From the NCBI GenBank assembly GCA_023390115.1, contig JAEWDM010000019.1:248001-312000 (forward strand): 64,000 nucleotides of DNA. Reading direction: 5' to 3'. The stretch is from Bacillota bacterium (GTDB lineage: Bacteria > Bacillota > Clostridia > Acetivibrionales > DSM-27016). The notes beneath the pieces were generated by a model. It did not search any database. It had not been told where the DNA came from and saw only the letters and a program-made list of their open reading frames with translations. Of this stretch, positions 16,770 through 25,616 are shown piece after piece (within the stretch, counting starts at the first letter, position 1; each line of letters opens with the position of its first letter). A program made the translations under genes and the position numbers.

Positions 16770-18782
16770 TCAGGTATTGACGGAATAATTATAATAAACC
16801 CTATCCGTTTTTCTATGTGCATTGATAGGAATCAAGCATATTTCCTTATGCATTTCTCCAAAGCTTTCACATATTATTTGTGCTCTGCTGTTTCTTCCTG
16901 ATATCTGAACATCTGAAATTTCGCAGGAATCATCGCTGCGCTTTCTTTTTTGAAGCTTAAACTTTATTCCTTTATCGCCGCGCCTTTCAACCGTTATTTT
17001 GAGATTTTTCCCTGCAGCCCCGGAAGATGGCTTAAAAAGTATATAGCAGGATGCCATGTGATCCAGCCTACCGCTTTGATCTCCAACGGGATATGCCGTA
17101 TATATGTTTTTTATTTTGAGGGCTGCGGTCCACAATGCGCCTTCCTTGTAATATTGGGCAGGATTAAAGTTGCAGGCGGCAAATCTTCCGAATGCTGTCT
17201 CGATACTATCCTTGGGATCCATTTCCCTTATGGCATCATTGATGGCATTTAAGCTGTTTCGATGAGCTTTTGCCTGAAGCTCCCACACCCTTTTTATAAT
17301 CTTATGCCCTCCCATATTTTCCGAAAGGTATTTTGCAAATATAACTCCTCCGTAATTGCTTTGTTCAAGCGATTTATGAGGATTGGAAAATACCCTGTCT
17401 ACATACTGAATATAGTCATTAATTCCGGTATATATTTCATCCTCATTCCATGTGGCCGTTGCCTCCTTCCACCATGAATCGGCATCTGCGTTATACGCAT
17501 TCTGTACGGCATGGAAAAACTCGTGTGCAGCCGTAACTCTCATGCAATCATTCCTGCTTTTTTTAAAGCCCTTTGAAGCAGCGTAGCTGTTGTCTATACA
17601 TATATAGCAGGACGATGTTCTGGGCCCCCATGATGCCATTCCATAAAAGGTTTTGGGAAACATCACTCCGTATATTCCCCTGAGGTCGTATACATATATG
17701 TCAAAATCCTTTTTGCCGGGATCGAGCGCAGGGGGTTTAAAGCCTCTTGTCTCACACGTTATATGCCTTGAATTGTCAAAGGCGTCTCCCACGGACTCTA
17801 TATAATCTGGAATGCCGCTCCTGTTGGTATCTGCCGCAGATACCGCATTTGCTCCCGACAGGGTGTAATGTACTTTAAAGTATCCCGATTTGCTGGTATA
17901 AACCCTGTCCAGCTTAGGAGGAGATGATATGTATCGTTCAGCCTCTCTTTTAATCTCACTGTCGGCATTATCTCCCGAGATATAGTCATATATCTCCTTT
18001 ATCATTGTAGTAGCACTTTTAATAGGCACTGAAGACCTATACTCCCTCACGAGCTTTTGACTGTCAAATATGGAATACAGATAATGAAGTATTTTTTTCT
18101 TTTCGTCCAGAATTCCATTTTCAAAAGCCATCCTTACCTTTCCCTCGGAAGACACCTCGGGAATTTTTGTATTTATTGAAACCTGCCGGGTTATACTTCC
18201 CGCAGATACATTCACATTCAGCTTAACGCTCTGCAAATCCTTATTTCTGGGACAAAACCTGCTGTCCTCGAGACTAAGCTGCCGGTTGTCAAACGAATAT
18301 CTTACCTTTCCTGCCAGTATGTTTCCGTCCCGATCTTTTAAAACCATGTTCAGAGAGAACTCCTCGTTAAATTCAACCTCCTGCATGTCTCCCGTTTTTA
18401 ATTCTATAGAAGCCACATCCCTTAATGCAAAGTCATTTGCAGAGGACTTTTTTTCATCAATATATATATCAGTGTTTATCGCTCCCGTACCTTCAGGAAG
18501 CGTATTTATGTCCAAGCTTACGGTATATTTCCCTCCATCCGCATCAAAGCTGTATTCTCCGTTTTCATCCGTTGTTATACTTGATATAAGCCTTTCCTTT
18601 ATTACAAAAACCCCATCATCCTTTCCCGAATCAATTTTATTTTTGGGATCAGACCTGTAAAGATTTACTGTAACACCTGGAAGTATCTGCTCATCCTTAT
18701 CCATAGCATTATTATGGTTGGAATCTTTGTATACAACCCCTTTAATAACTTTTTTAGCAGTATCCCTTGTAATCATATGCAT
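16770..18782 (-). CDS. CnaB/SdrD-like domain plus putative zinc metalloprotease
   Basis: 670 residues. The N-terminal part (about 12-115) is a CnaB/SdrD-like beta-sandwich: KGVVYKDSNHNNAMDKDEQILPG, then SSITTDENGEYSFD. The C-terminal part has a zincin motif HEFFHAVQ near residue 425, followed by WWKEATATWNEDEIY, where the second Glu could be the third ligand; this resembles the MXAN_6640 family of putative proteases. There is no signal peptide or membrane anchor, which is odd for a surface-type domain. GGAGGTGA precedes the ATG. Substrate unknown. Confidence 0.72.
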   Translation of the reverse strand: MHMITRDTAKKVIKGVVYKDSNHNNAMDKDEQILPGVTVNLYRSDPKNKIDSGKDDGVFVIKERLISSITTDENGEYSFDADGGKYTVSLDINTLPEGTGAINTDIYIDEKKSSANDFALRDVASIELKTGDMQEVEFNEEFSLNMVLKDRDGNILAGKVRYSFDNRQLSLEDSRFCPRNKDLQSVKLNVNVSAGSITRQVSINTKIPEVSSEGKVRMAFENGILDEKKKILHYLYSIFDSQKLVREYRSSVPIKSATTMIKEIYDYISGDNADSEIKREAERYISSPPKLDRVYTSKSGYFKVHYTLSGANAVSAADTNRSGIPDYIESVGDAFDNSRHITCETRGFKPPALDPGKKDFDIYVYDLRGIYGVMFPKTFYGMASWGPRTSSCYICIDNSYAASKGFKKSRNDCMRVTAAHEFFHAVQNAYNADADSWWKEATATWNEDEIYTGINDYIQYVDRVFSNPHKSLEQSNYGGVIFAKYLSENMGGHKIIKRVWELQAKAHRNSLNAINDAIREMDPKDSIETAFGRFAACNFNPAQYYKEGALWTAALKIKNIYTAYPVGDQSGRLDHMASCYILFKPSSGAAGKNLKITVERRGDKGIKFKLQKRKRSDDSCEISDVQISGRNSRAQIICESFGEMHKEICLIPINAHRKTDRVYYNYSVNT

Positions 18783-18850
18783 ATATTTTCACCTCCGCTC
18801 AAATAATCAAATATATATCCTGAATAAAAACTATGGCGATTATATAAATA

Positions 18851-18872
18851 GAAGCCACCAACCGGTGACTTC
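18851..18872 (-). terminator. Hairpin after the second YjcZ-like gene
   Basis: GAAGCCACC pairs with GGTGACTTC (one wobble), just after the stop of the gene at 18890-19018, followed on the minus strand by an AT-rich but not pure T stretch. Probable weak terminator. Confidence 0.5.
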
Positions 18873-18889
18873 TATCTTTAGGAGTATGT

Positions 18890-19018
18890 TTACGCGTTAT
18901 CCTTGCAAACACCATAACCTATTCCACCGCACCAAAACAGCAGAAGGAATATGATTATAAAAAACAGTATTGTAGAATTATTTCCAAAAAATCCGTCAAA
19001 CCCTCCACATGCACCCAT
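18890..19018 (-). CDS. Small Gly/Cys-rich membrane protein, YjcZ-like
   Basis: 42 residues: MGACGGFDGFFGNNSTILFF, then a hydrophobic helix, WCGGIGYGVC and a short KDNA tail. The AGGAGAG site lies before the ATG at 19018. Same architecture as the gene at 16373-16519 (GGF motifs around one helix, Cys near the end), so the two are likely paralogues flanking the metalloprotease gene. YjcZ-type proteins are usually sporulation products. Confidence 0.68.
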   Translation of the reverse strand: MGACGGFDGFFGNNSTILFFIIIFLLLFWCGGIGYGVCKDNA

Positions 19019-19194
19019 ATGAACTCTCCTTTCAGCTTTATGTTAATATTAATTTCATTTGTAATATTAATATATTAATAGATTTAGGCATTTGTTACAT
19101 AAAGTGCAGGTAAAAATATATTGGAAATACAAACATCACAACAAATGCTCATAATAAATTATAATAAATCCCATAACAATTAAATTAATCCTTG

Positions 19195-19223
19195 TTGACA
19201 AGGAGCGGCATCTAATGTAAAAT
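19195..19223 (+). promoter_or_regulatory. Promoter of tRNA-Ser
   Basis: TTGACA, 17 bases, TAAAAT, ending 40 bp before the tRNA 5' end. A very good sigma-A match. Confidence 0.85.
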
Positions 19224-19263
19224 AGTTAAGCGGTATTGATATTTGTGCCGTATAATTTTATAT

Positions 19264-19355
19264 GGAAAGATGGCTGAGCTGGTCTAAGGCGCACGACTGG
19301 AAATCGTGTGTCGGCTAATACCCGACCGAGGGTTCGAATCCCTCTCTTTCCGCCA
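19264..19355 (+). tRNA. tRNA-Ser (anticodon GGA), CCA encoded
   Basis: Acceptor stem GGAAAGA pairs with TCTTTCC, discriminator G, CCA at 19353-19355. Anticodon stem-loop CACGA-CTGGAAA-TCGTG gives GGA. The long variable arm (GTCGGCTAATACCCGAC) is as expected for a class II serine tRNA, and the T loop GGTTCGAATCC is intact. Confidence 0.98.
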
Positions 19356-19363
19356 AAATTTGT

Positions 19364-19400
19364 CTGAAAGCCCTTGAAAAGCAAGGGCTTTCAGCGTTTT
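19364..19400 (+). terminator. Terminator of tRNA-Ser
   Basis: Perfect 13-bp stem, 19364-19376 with 19382-19394, loop of five, then CGTTTT. It directly follows the CCA end. Confidence 0.9.
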
Positions 19401-19499
19401 AAACAAGAAAAACTGTGCTTAAATTGATAAAAAATCAATACCGGTACAGTTTTTGATATTTATTAATGAAACTTCACAAGAAATACTGAAAAATACTTT

Positions 19500-19643
19500 C
19501 TACATTACTGCTATCAAAGTTTTGACTCCAACCATATTAATCGCTCTTCTCATATTGTAGGCAAGAAAACTAAGCCCCAGCCCGGCTGTTGCTTTCTCCT
19601 TGCCCTTGCATAATAAACAATAAGTTTTGCGATCCAATGTAAT
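19500..19643 (-). pseudogene. C-terminal remnant of a transposase (IS1182-like)
   Basis: On the minus strand a frame ends at the TAG at 19500-19502 and reads DRKTYCLLCKGKEKAT, then GLGLSFLAYNMRRAINMVG and VKTLIAVM. The LSFLAYNMRRAINMVG pattern is typical of the C-terminal end of IS1182/IS5-type DDE transposases. No start, no DDE triad and no upstream part remain; the left side runs into the GNAT gene. It is a decayed insertion beside a tRNA gene. Confidence 0.75.
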
Positions 19644-19645
19644 GG

Positions 19646-20218
19646 CTATAGGGATTTAGAAAGCATTTTAATCATATGGAAATAGCTGTGTCCGGCTATT
19701 TCCATTTCTTTTTCCGTAAGATATCCCATGCTCTCATACAATCTTTGAGCACGAGTGTTATTAAGCTCCACATTTATGGACAGCTTAGCAAAGCTATTGC
19801 CTCCTGCCTCTTCCTGAAGGCTTTTCAAAAGCTCCGTGCCAATCCCCATTCCCCTGAATTCCGGCATAATACAGAGAGAATCTATATAGAATTCGTCTTC
19901 ATCCGCTTCCTTATCCAGTATAATATCCTCGCATAAGGAAAATGTATCTCTTATAATTGCCGCAAGCTCTCTATCGAGCCTTGCGGCATCCGCACCGTGA
20001 TATGCTACCGCCATCCCCACGGCACGGCCCTCCATTTCCTTTACCGTTACGTTATTATGGCTGAACCTGCCGGCCTCACTATTAAATGCTTTGCCTATGA
20101 ATTCAAGAACCTTCGGTTTGTCATATACCTTAAGCATGGGAATATCCATTTCATCCAGAATAATATATAGCAGCTCCGACACTTGGGGAGCATCCGTTTT
20201 TTTTGCACGCCTTATCAA
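19646..20218 (-). CDS. GNAT-family N-acetyltransferase
   Basis: Acetyl-CoA dependent transferase of unknown substrate. The acetyl-CoA binding signature MPEFRGMGIGTELLKSL is near residue 134, followed by the typical NTRAQRLYESMGY end. I prefer a TTG start at 20218 with GGAG before it, 13 bp after the SprT-like stop; a longer frame opens further upstream but overlaps that gene. 190 residues, a normal size. Confidence 0.85.
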   Translation of the reverse strand: MIRRAKKTDAPQVSELLYIILDEMDIPMLKVYDKPKVLEFIGKAFNSEAGRFSHNNVTVKEMEGRAVGMAVAYHGADAARLDRELAAIIRDTFSLCEDIILDKEADEDEFYIDSLCIMPEFRGMGIGTELLKSLQEEAGGNSFAKLSINVELNNTRAQRLYESMGYLTEKEMEIAGHSYFHMIKMLSKSL

Positions 20219-20231
20219 TCCTAATCTCTCC

Positions 20232-20972
20232 TTACTCCAAAAGAGACAGAGGAACATAGTACTTTGAGTACCTGTTCCCCGCCCTGTCTGTGAGATGACC
20301 ACCCTTATCGTTTACAATTACGGTGGCTCTCTTATTTATATTATAAAGTATTCCCGTAAGCCTTTTTCCTTCAAAGGTAAAAGAAACAGTGTCTCCAATA
20401 TTGATTCCCATCTTCTGCCTTGCTATCTGCTTGTGCGTCGGAAGCCTGTGGTAGCTTTCAGTCTGCCCAAAGATATTATTGGCTATTGCTTTAAACCTGT
20501 TGCCGCTGCAATTTGATCTCTTAAAAAGAACAAACTCAATTACATGGCAAAGCTCATGCTCAAATACAAGCTGCATGGCCTCAAGGCTGCTGCTTGTATT
20601 TATTCCGCACACCGCATTTGTGCCCTTAACCGTTCCATAGTGAAAAAAGAAGTCAACCCCTATCCTGATTTCTATAGAAAGCTCCTCAGGCTTTATGGAA
20701 TCTATGTTTTTAGGACAAAGGGTAAGCCCTGCACTCCTTGTCATACGCCGTGAAAGTGAAAATTTGAGTTTCCCCTGAAAGCTGTTCTTAAACCAGCTTT
20801 GAAAGAATATTTTATCATACAGCTCAAACATCAGCTTAAGATCAGAAGCGGATATCATTTCAATTGTATTGCTTTTTATATTGCGAGAAGCTTCTTTTAA
20901 AAAAGCAGCTATTTGTATTCTTTTATTCCTGATATCCTGAGACTTTTGTTTTATATTTATTAAATCCAGCAT
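20232..20972 (-). CDS. SprT-like zinc metalloprotease-type protein
   Basis: 246 residues. The zinc motif HELCHVIEF is near residue 139, in a SprT-like domain (about 40-170), with MFELYDKIFFQSWF at its start as in SprT proteins. The C-terminal 60 residues (GDTVSFTFEGKRLTGILYNI...) form a small beta domain. SprT/Spartan proteins act on DNA-protein crosslinks in eukaryotes; the role of bacterial forms is not established. It lies in tandem with the GNAT gene. Confidence 0.82.
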   Translation of the reverse strand: MLDLINIKQKSQDIRNKRIQIAAFLKEASRNIKSNTIEMISASDLKLMFELYDKIFFQSWFKNSFQGKLKFSLSRRMTRSAGLTLCPKNIDSIKPEELSIEIRIGVDFFFHYGTVKGTNAVCGINTSSSLEAMQLVFEHELCHVIEFVLFKRSNCSGNRFKAIANNIFGQTESYHRLPTHKQIARQKMGINIGDTVSFTFEGKRLTGILYNINKRATVIVNDKGGHLTDRAGNRYSKYYVPLSLLE

Positions 20973-21208
20973 CCATAATTCCTCATCCGTGAATTGGTAG
21001 CAACCTTAAGGTGAACTGTTTTCATTTATGAGTATATCATATCATCTTATTTGCGTCCACCATCTTCCTCCCCAGGCTCCAACAATATTAACAGTTCCGT
21101 ATGAAGCTATCCAAAAGCTTTTCCCGATTCAAAGCCAAAATTGCAGCTCACAGTTGTCTGACCAAAAAGGACGGTTCTCTGTATAATGCAGGATTGCCCT
21201 CGCATAAA

Positions 21209-22078
21209 TCAGATACCCGCGTCCACCTTTTGCCCCAATAAAAATGTTTTATATTTGGCAATATGCTCATACTCGTAAAGCTTCTCCCCCGCAAGCTGCC
21301 CGGCATCCCTTACATCAGGCTCGAAAATCTCCTGTCCATCCTTGTGTGCATCCTTTCCTTTTTCTTCAATTCTGCCTCTTTTATTACGCTCATAGCTTTC
21401 CTTCACGTCCTTTTCAGAAGCCCTTGAAATTTTATCATTTATATCCTTTTCTATTTCCTCTATCTTTTTGTCCAGATCATCAGCCTTTTTGCTCAATGTC
21501 TCGGACCTTCCCGGGTTTCTCTCTTTTACGCTCAAAGCCTCGGTCCTGAGCACAGACTGAGCCTTTTTTATACCTTCTATATTCCTCAGTTCCATTCGGG
21601 CGGATAAAACAGAACTCATGGCGTTTGAAGCAAACAGGTCTTTTCTTTTATCTGTCACCTCTTCTTCATTTTCTTGCACATTATTTGCCATGCTGTTGTT
21701 GCCAGCTTGCTTTTCCTCTTCGGTTTCTCCTGTTTTAAAAGCCTTGCTCTGTTCCTCAAGCTGTATTTGCCGTATTTGGCTTTCCAGTTCCTGAATTTTT
21801 GTATCAAATTCGTGAAGCTTCTCCCTTATAACAGTGGGATCAGTGCCTTTCTCCTGTGCACTGTCCAGATAATCAGCACGTCTCTCGGCCAGCTCCTGCT
21901 TCTGCTCCATAAGATCTCTGATTATAATATTATTAGGCTTTGCAACCACGGAAGTTAAGGTGTATATATTTTTATCTCTATCGGCCCTTCCATTTTCTTT
22001 TCCCTCAGTCCGGCGAGACATATTTATATAGTCAGGCCCTTCAACTGTCCAGCTCTTTTGAGAAAAAGATACATTCAT
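21209..22078 (-). CDS. Coiled-coil protein of unknown function
   Basis: 289 residues, highly charged, no membrane helix. Two heptad-rich coiled coils are visible, about 55-115 (LMEQKQELAERRADYLDSAQ onward) and 160-230. I do not recognise a family; the N-terminal region and spacing of coils recall FlxA-like or DUF-type clostridial cytosolic proteins but I cannot confirm this. It is isolated, with a gap of 236 bp downstream that holds nothing I can name. Confidence 0.6.
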   Translation of the reverse strand: MNVSFSQKSWTVEGPDYINMSRRTEGKENGRADRDKNIYTLTSVVAKPNNIIIRDLMEQKQELAERRADYLDSAQEKGTDPTVIREKLHEFDTKIQELESQIRQIQLEEQSKAFKTGETEEEKQAGNNSMANNVQENEEEVTDKRKDLFASNAMSSVLSARMELRNIEGIKKAQSVLRTEALSVKERNPGRSETLSKKADDLDKKIEEIEKDINDKISRASEKDVKESYERNKRGRIEEKGKDAHKDGQEIFEPDVRDAGQLAGEKLYEYEHIAKYKTFLLGQKVDAGI

Positions 22079-22229
22079 GCTGCTACCTCTCTTTAAATAA
22101 TTTATATTATGCCATAAATTTTTATACTATTAGTTATATCGTCTAAATCACAGGTAATTTTAATGCTTTAAAAATTCCCGCTGCCAAGATAGAATCTAAA
22201 GCGCTCTGCATTATTTATATGCATACTTA

Positions 22230-22643
22230 TTAAATAACAGGTATATCTTTATCGGTAATAAACATTGTAATAATTGATTTGCTATAGAGGGTTCCATCTT
22301 GAGCCCGCACCTCAACCTCACACCTGCTTATTGTCCTGCCAAAGGCAATTACTTTAGCCTCAGCAATCACCTTTCCGGAAAATGCAGGCTTTATATATTC
22401 GGTATGAGCAGTTAAAGTAACAGCCTGTTTTCCGCAGAAGACGATAGCTGTGCCTGCGGCCACATCAGCCATAGTATACAGCAATCCGCCATGCATGCTG
22501 CCCATATAATTTTTGCTTGTTTCACCTATTGTCAATTCAACCCTTGCATGCCCCTCTCCCATATCGACCAAGCTCATACCGTTATTTACAGAAAACATAT
22601 CGCGCTTATTGAAATACTCTTTATATTTTTGAAAATCCAGCAA
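22230..22643 (-). CDS. PaaI-type hotdog thioesterase
   Basis: Hydrolyses acyl-CoA thioesters. The hotdog signature NYMGSMHGGLLYTMADVAAG (about residues 45-64) and the strand LTAHTEYIKPAFSGKVIAEA are typical of the PaaI family. I prefer a TTG start at 22643 after AAAGGAA, giving 137 residues; an upstream in-frame start at 22703 has no good site. The substrate cannot be told. Confidence 0.85.
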   Translation of the reverse strand: MLDFQKYKEYFNKRDMFSVNNGMSLVDMGEGHARVELTIGETSKNYMGSMHGGLLYTMADVAAGTAIVFCGKQAVTLTAHTEYIKPAFSGKVIAEAKVIAFGRTISRCEVEVRAQDGTLYSKSIITMFITDKDIPVI

Positions 22644-22880
22644 TTCCTTTATCCCCCCATTAAATGCAAATAGTCTTAATTTCACAGCCGGATGCCGGCT
22701 CATATATTTTTAAGCTATCCTTTCCATATAATAGCACACCGCGACTCCATATACAATATCCAGAAGCCCTCAGGAATTCAGTGCCATCTTCTGCTGTGTC
22801 CAGACAAAAAGAGCAGTCAAATCCGCTATATCATGTGGTATCGCTGCTCAGGCTTTCATGAAAGTTGTCCCCACATACTT

Positions 22881-22985
22881 TTATACTTTTAATAGCCAAA
22901 TGGCACCTACCAAATCACCGTCCAAATCCTCGCATTCTGCAAGCTGGCTTTGTACATAGGCAACGTAATACTTCTCAAAAAACAA
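22881..22985 (-). pseudogene. Possible C-terminal fragment of a lost gene
   Basis: Minus-strand frame FFEKYYVAYVQSQLAECEDL followed by DGDLVGAIWLLKV and a TAA at 22881. It looks protein-like but has no start or ribosome binding site, and a TGA lies directly upstream. Too short to name. Confidence 0.25.
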
Positions 22986-23154
22986 TCATAGCCCACTATT
23001 AAAACCGAAAACAAAAAGGGCGGTCAAGCCTACTCTCTGATAATTTTATTTTTTAGAGAGTATAATTTAGAAGATTACGGCAAAAAACAAGAGCCAGCAA
23101 AGACGTCTCTATTTGCCATCACCCTTTTGGGCCCAAAATGTGTCCGGATACAAA

Positions 23155-23190
23155 AGAAAAGCCCTCATAGCTTTATGCTGAGAGCCTTTC
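23155..23190 (-). terminator. Terminator of the tRNA-Leu/tRNA-fMet transcript
   Basis: Minus strand: AAAGGCTCTCA, short loop, TATGAGGGCTTTTCTTTT, with a T-rich end. It lies just after tRNA-fMet. Confidence 0.7.
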
Positions 23191-23198
23191 TTCTGAAT

Positions 23199-23275
<77 letters not shown>

Positions 23276-23308
23276 ATATATAAATATTATATGAAATTTA
23301 ATGCATTT

Positions 23309-23397
23309 TGGTGCCGGAGACCGGAATCGAACCGGTACGGTCGGTAAGGACCGCAGGATTTTAAGTCCTGTGCGTCTGCCAGTTCCGCCACTCCGGC
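23309..23397 (-). tRNA. tRNA-Leu (anticodon TAA), CCA encoded
   Basis: Acceptor GCCGGAG with CTCCGGC, discriminator A, CCA encoded. Anticodon arm CAGGA-CTTAAAA-TCCTG gives TAA. The long variable arm is present, as in class II tRNAs. It lies 33 bp upstream of tRNA-fMet in one transcript. Confidence 0.97.
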
Positions 23398-23434
23398 TTA
23401 CTCTTATGGCGTATCACCCCTCGGCGACTTTTCT

Positions 23435-23463
23435 ATTATAATACATACCGCTATATGTGTCAA
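23435..23463 (-). promoter_or_regulatory. Promoter of the tRNA-Leu/tRNA-fMet pair
   Basis: Consensus TTGACA, 17 bases, TATAAT on the minus strand, 37 bp before tRNA-Leu. Confidence 0.92.
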
Positions 23464-23529
23464 CACTTAATTTTATTTAATTTTCCACTTATAAAATTCC
23501 CAACTTCTAAGGGTTTTAAACATCCCCAC

Positions 23530-23558
23530 GAAAAAACAAAACGGACTTAAAGTCCGTC
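23530..23558 (-). terminator. Terminator after the S1-domain gene
   Basis: ACGGACT-TTA-AGTCCGT hairpin followed on the minus strand by TTTGTTTTTT, 30 bp after the stop codon. Confidence 0.9.
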
Positions 23559-23585
23559 ATATTTGCATAGATAAAGATTTGTCGC

Positions 23586-24014
23586 CTAAAATTGAATGGA
23601 TTTCCTGTATCCGCCGCTTCCTCTTTTTGATTCAAAGTTTTTTTTAAGATCGTGAAGCTTCTCATCACTGTCCTTCATAAATTTCGAAAGGCGCTCTTCA
23701 AACGACAGGTTATCATTCCCAACTTTATTCCATTCCACATCCGCAGGCCTGCTTGATCTAACACTAGCCTTTCCAGTCTCTGTAAGTGCCTTTTTAATTG
23801 ACAAGCTTATTTTTCCATTGTTGTCTATAGAGATTACTCTGACCTTAACCGACTGATTTTCTTTAAGATGTGCTTTGATATCTTTTACGTACTCTTCCGC
23901 AACTTCAGAAATGTGTACTAAACCTGTCCTTCCACCTGCTAGCTGAACAAAAGCTCCAAAGCTTGTAATTCCGGAAACCTTTCCTTCAACTACCGTTCCT
24001 ACCTCAACCAGCAT
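23586..24014 (-). CDS. S1-domain RNA-binding protein (YabR-like)
   Basis: 142 residues with one S1 fold at residues 1-73: VEVGTVVEGKVSGITSFGAF, GRTGLVHISEVAEEYVKDI and GKISLSIKK. A charged tail follows (DEKLHDLKKNFESKRGSGG). In clostridia a gene like this (YabR or general stress protein 13 family) regularly follows divIC in this cluster. It probably binds RNA or ribosomes; the exact role is unknown. Confidence 0.88.
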   Translation of the reverse strand: MLVEVGTVVEGKVSGITSFGAFVQLAGGRTGLVHISEVAEEYVKDIKAHLKENQSVKVRVISIDNNGKISLSIKKALTETGKASVRSSRPADVEWNKVGNDNLSFEERLSKFMKDSDEKLHDLKKNFESKRGSGGYRKSIQF

Positions 24015-24133
24015 ATACTAAGAAATCCTCCTAAAAAAGTTATAAACCATTTTGATTATATAGCATATCCAACAATTCGTCAAGCACCTGATTTAAGTTT
24101 TTTACAGGCATTTTTACTGCTATTTTTAATGAG

Positions 24134-24409
24134 TTAATCCACATTAATAAAAACCTTTTCTCCCGGCTTTATAAGCCCTAACTTTTCCCTTGCAACGCGC
24201 TCGATAAATTCATCGGAGTTTATATCCTCCTTCTGTCTCTTTAAGCTCTTATTTATCCTGTTCTGCTCCTCAATCTTTCTTTCGATCTCTCTTCTTTCCT
24301 CTTGCTTGGCGTATATGATTCTTTGCTGGTCTATCATAATACAGGATAAATATATAATAACCGCAAGTATTATAAACAGACCCAGTCTGGATTTTTTCCT
24401 CTTGCTCAT
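24134..24409 (-). CDS. divIC: Septum formation initiator DivIC/FtsB-like
   Basis: 91 residues from the ATG at 24409, which has GAGGAG before it. A short basic cytoplasmic tail (MSKRKKSRLG), one membrane helix (about 10-28) and a coiled coil (about 33-65) ending in the segment REKLGLIKPGEKVFIN, the standard FtsB/DivIC end. It bridges FtsL and FtsW-PBP in the divisome. Its place in the mazG-hup-yabP-yabQ cluster matches other clostridia. Confidence 0.92.
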   Translation of the reverse strand: MSKRKKSRLGLFIILAVIIYLSCIMIDQQRIIYAKQEERREIERKIEEQNRINKSLKRQKEDINSDEFIERVAREKLGLIKPGEKVFINVD

Positions 24410-24499
24410 ATCCTGTCCGCTCCTCGTAAAATGTATAAATACACTTTGCATTAAGTGTAAATAATATATTTCTATATATCGGCTTAAAATCCTCCTTTA

Positions 24500-25009
24500 T
24501 TAAATCTTTTTCCTTATATTTTTTAATACTCTTTTCAGTCCTGCAGCTTTTTGCAGCCTGCTTCTGCCAATTCTTTTCGCCCCCCTCACGCCTTTCCCCG
24601 CCAGTCTTTGCAGGTACTTGCACGGCCTCCTTAATATTCTTGCCAATATCCTTACAGGATAAGTCGCTATAGTCCATATGATTTTAAATATCCTGGAAAT
24701 GATTTTTATTACAGTAAGAAAAAGCTTCATTACAATCCTGCTTAACGCAAGGGCATATAAAGTAACCCCCAAAATAGTACCCGCAAAAATATACCCTCTT
24801 ATTTCTCCTTCATTGCTGTAGTATACTATTATAAACATTACCAGTGTAACAATAAACCAATATACCAAATCCTCCATATTAGTAGCAATGATTCTGGTCC
24901 TTACGGTTCTCCTCTTAATTCTGAAGATATCGTAGATAAATCCAATAATCATGCCGCCAACTACCGCACATAAAAAAATGTGCGCCTGACTGCTAACAGA
25001 AATAGTCAA
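24500..25009 (-). CDS. yabQ: Spore cortex protein YabQ
   Basis: Mother-cell membrane protein needed for cortex synthesis in Bacillus. 169 residues with about four hydrophobic helices in the first 110 residues and a basic, Arg/Lys-rich tail. The N-terminal block QAHIFLCAVVGGMIIGFIYD with DIFRIKRR is the family signature. It follows yabP by 34 bp. Presumably expressed with yabP under sigma-E. Confidence 0.92.
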   Translation of the reverse strand: MTISVSSQAHIFLCAVVGGMIIGFIYDIFRIKRRTVRTRIIATNMEDLVYWFIVTLVMFIIVYYSNEGEIRGYIFAGTILGVTLYALALSRIVMKLFLTVIKIISRIFKIIWTIATYPVRILARILRRPCKYLQRLAGKGVRGAKRIGRSRLQKAAGLKRVLKNIRKKI

Positions 25010-25043
25010 CTATTTATCCTACCTCCATGACTATAAACAGAAT

Positions 25044-25337
25044 TTATTTGAACATTTTGCTAAAGAAGCCCCCGCCCTTGGATTTTGAGCCTTCCTTATC
25101 CGAATACTCGCAGCTCATGATATCTCCTTCAATGTTAAGCACGGAATCATCAAGGTTTAGCTTGTTTATATGAAGGTCTTCCCCCCTTATAATAAGCAAG
25201 CCCATTTCAGTATCCACTATAACCGATTCGTCATTAAAGCTCTCTACATCGATAACTCCGGAAATACTAAGCTTTTCCCTGTTTTCAAGGATGATATTCT
25301 GTGACTTCTGTCTGGGAACCTTTTTTTCTTCAATCAT
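25044..25337 (-). CDS. yabP: Sporulation protein YabP
   Basis: 97 residues from the ATG at 25337 with GGAGA before it. The protein has the YabP/YqfC beta-rich core: NREKLSISGVIDVESFNDES, GLLIIRGEDLHINKLNLDD and LNIEGDI. It acts in the mother cell outer forespore membrane together with YabQ. An A-rich Lys/Ser/Gly tail ends the protein. Confidence 0.93.
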   Translation of the reverse strand: MIEEKKVPRQKSQNIILENREKLSISGVIDVESFNDESVIVDTEMGLLIIRGEDLHINKLNLDDSVLNIEGDIMSCEYSDKEGSKSKGGGFFSKMFK

Positions 25338-25528
25338 TTTTCGTCTCCATTTCCGGCACGGAATATACCGCATATTCCCTTGCCGATACCAAAATTTTTC
25401 ACAAAGGCTTCATCGTTAACTCACTATCCAAGCTGTCCCGCATTTGCTTTTGATGTCCAAAATAAGTTGCACAGGCAGGCTGCTAATTATAAATATGCAT
25501 GTACAAATGAAAAAATTACATCATAAAT

Positions 25529-25592
25529 AAAAAATCAAGGCCTAGAGAAGCTGAAAGATCTATTTTTTTAATCCTTCGCTCTGCCTTGATTA
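25529..25592 (-). terminator. Terminator after the S4-domain gene
   Basis: AATCAAGGC pairs with GCCTTGATT across a loop of about 40 bases that can form weaker inner pairs; TTTTTTATTT follows on the minus strand. It separates the S4 gene from yabP, which therefore likely has its own promoter. Confidence 0.75.
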
Positions 25593-25616
25593 GTAATGCT
25601 CTCTTAATAAAAGCGC

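Larger units (their letters stand above)
22644..23198. other. Gene-poor stretch with decayed coding traces
   Basis: About 550 bp with no intact gene. It holds a 34-codon open remnant at 22881-22985 (-), two similar A-rich motifs (near 22803 and 23011, both AAAAAG-G/A-GC-GTCAA) and the terminator of the tRNA pair near 23155-23190. The rest looks like decayed DNA. Confidence 0.45.

Noticed and set aside
22803..23030. Two similar AAAAAG-GC-GTCAA motifs as a repeat family
   Set aside because: Only about 20 bases with several differences and just two copies; not enough support.
23309..23397. Selenocysteine tRNA because of the long variable arm
   Set aside because: Anticodon is TAA with a 7-bp acceptor stem, a normal tRNA-Leu.
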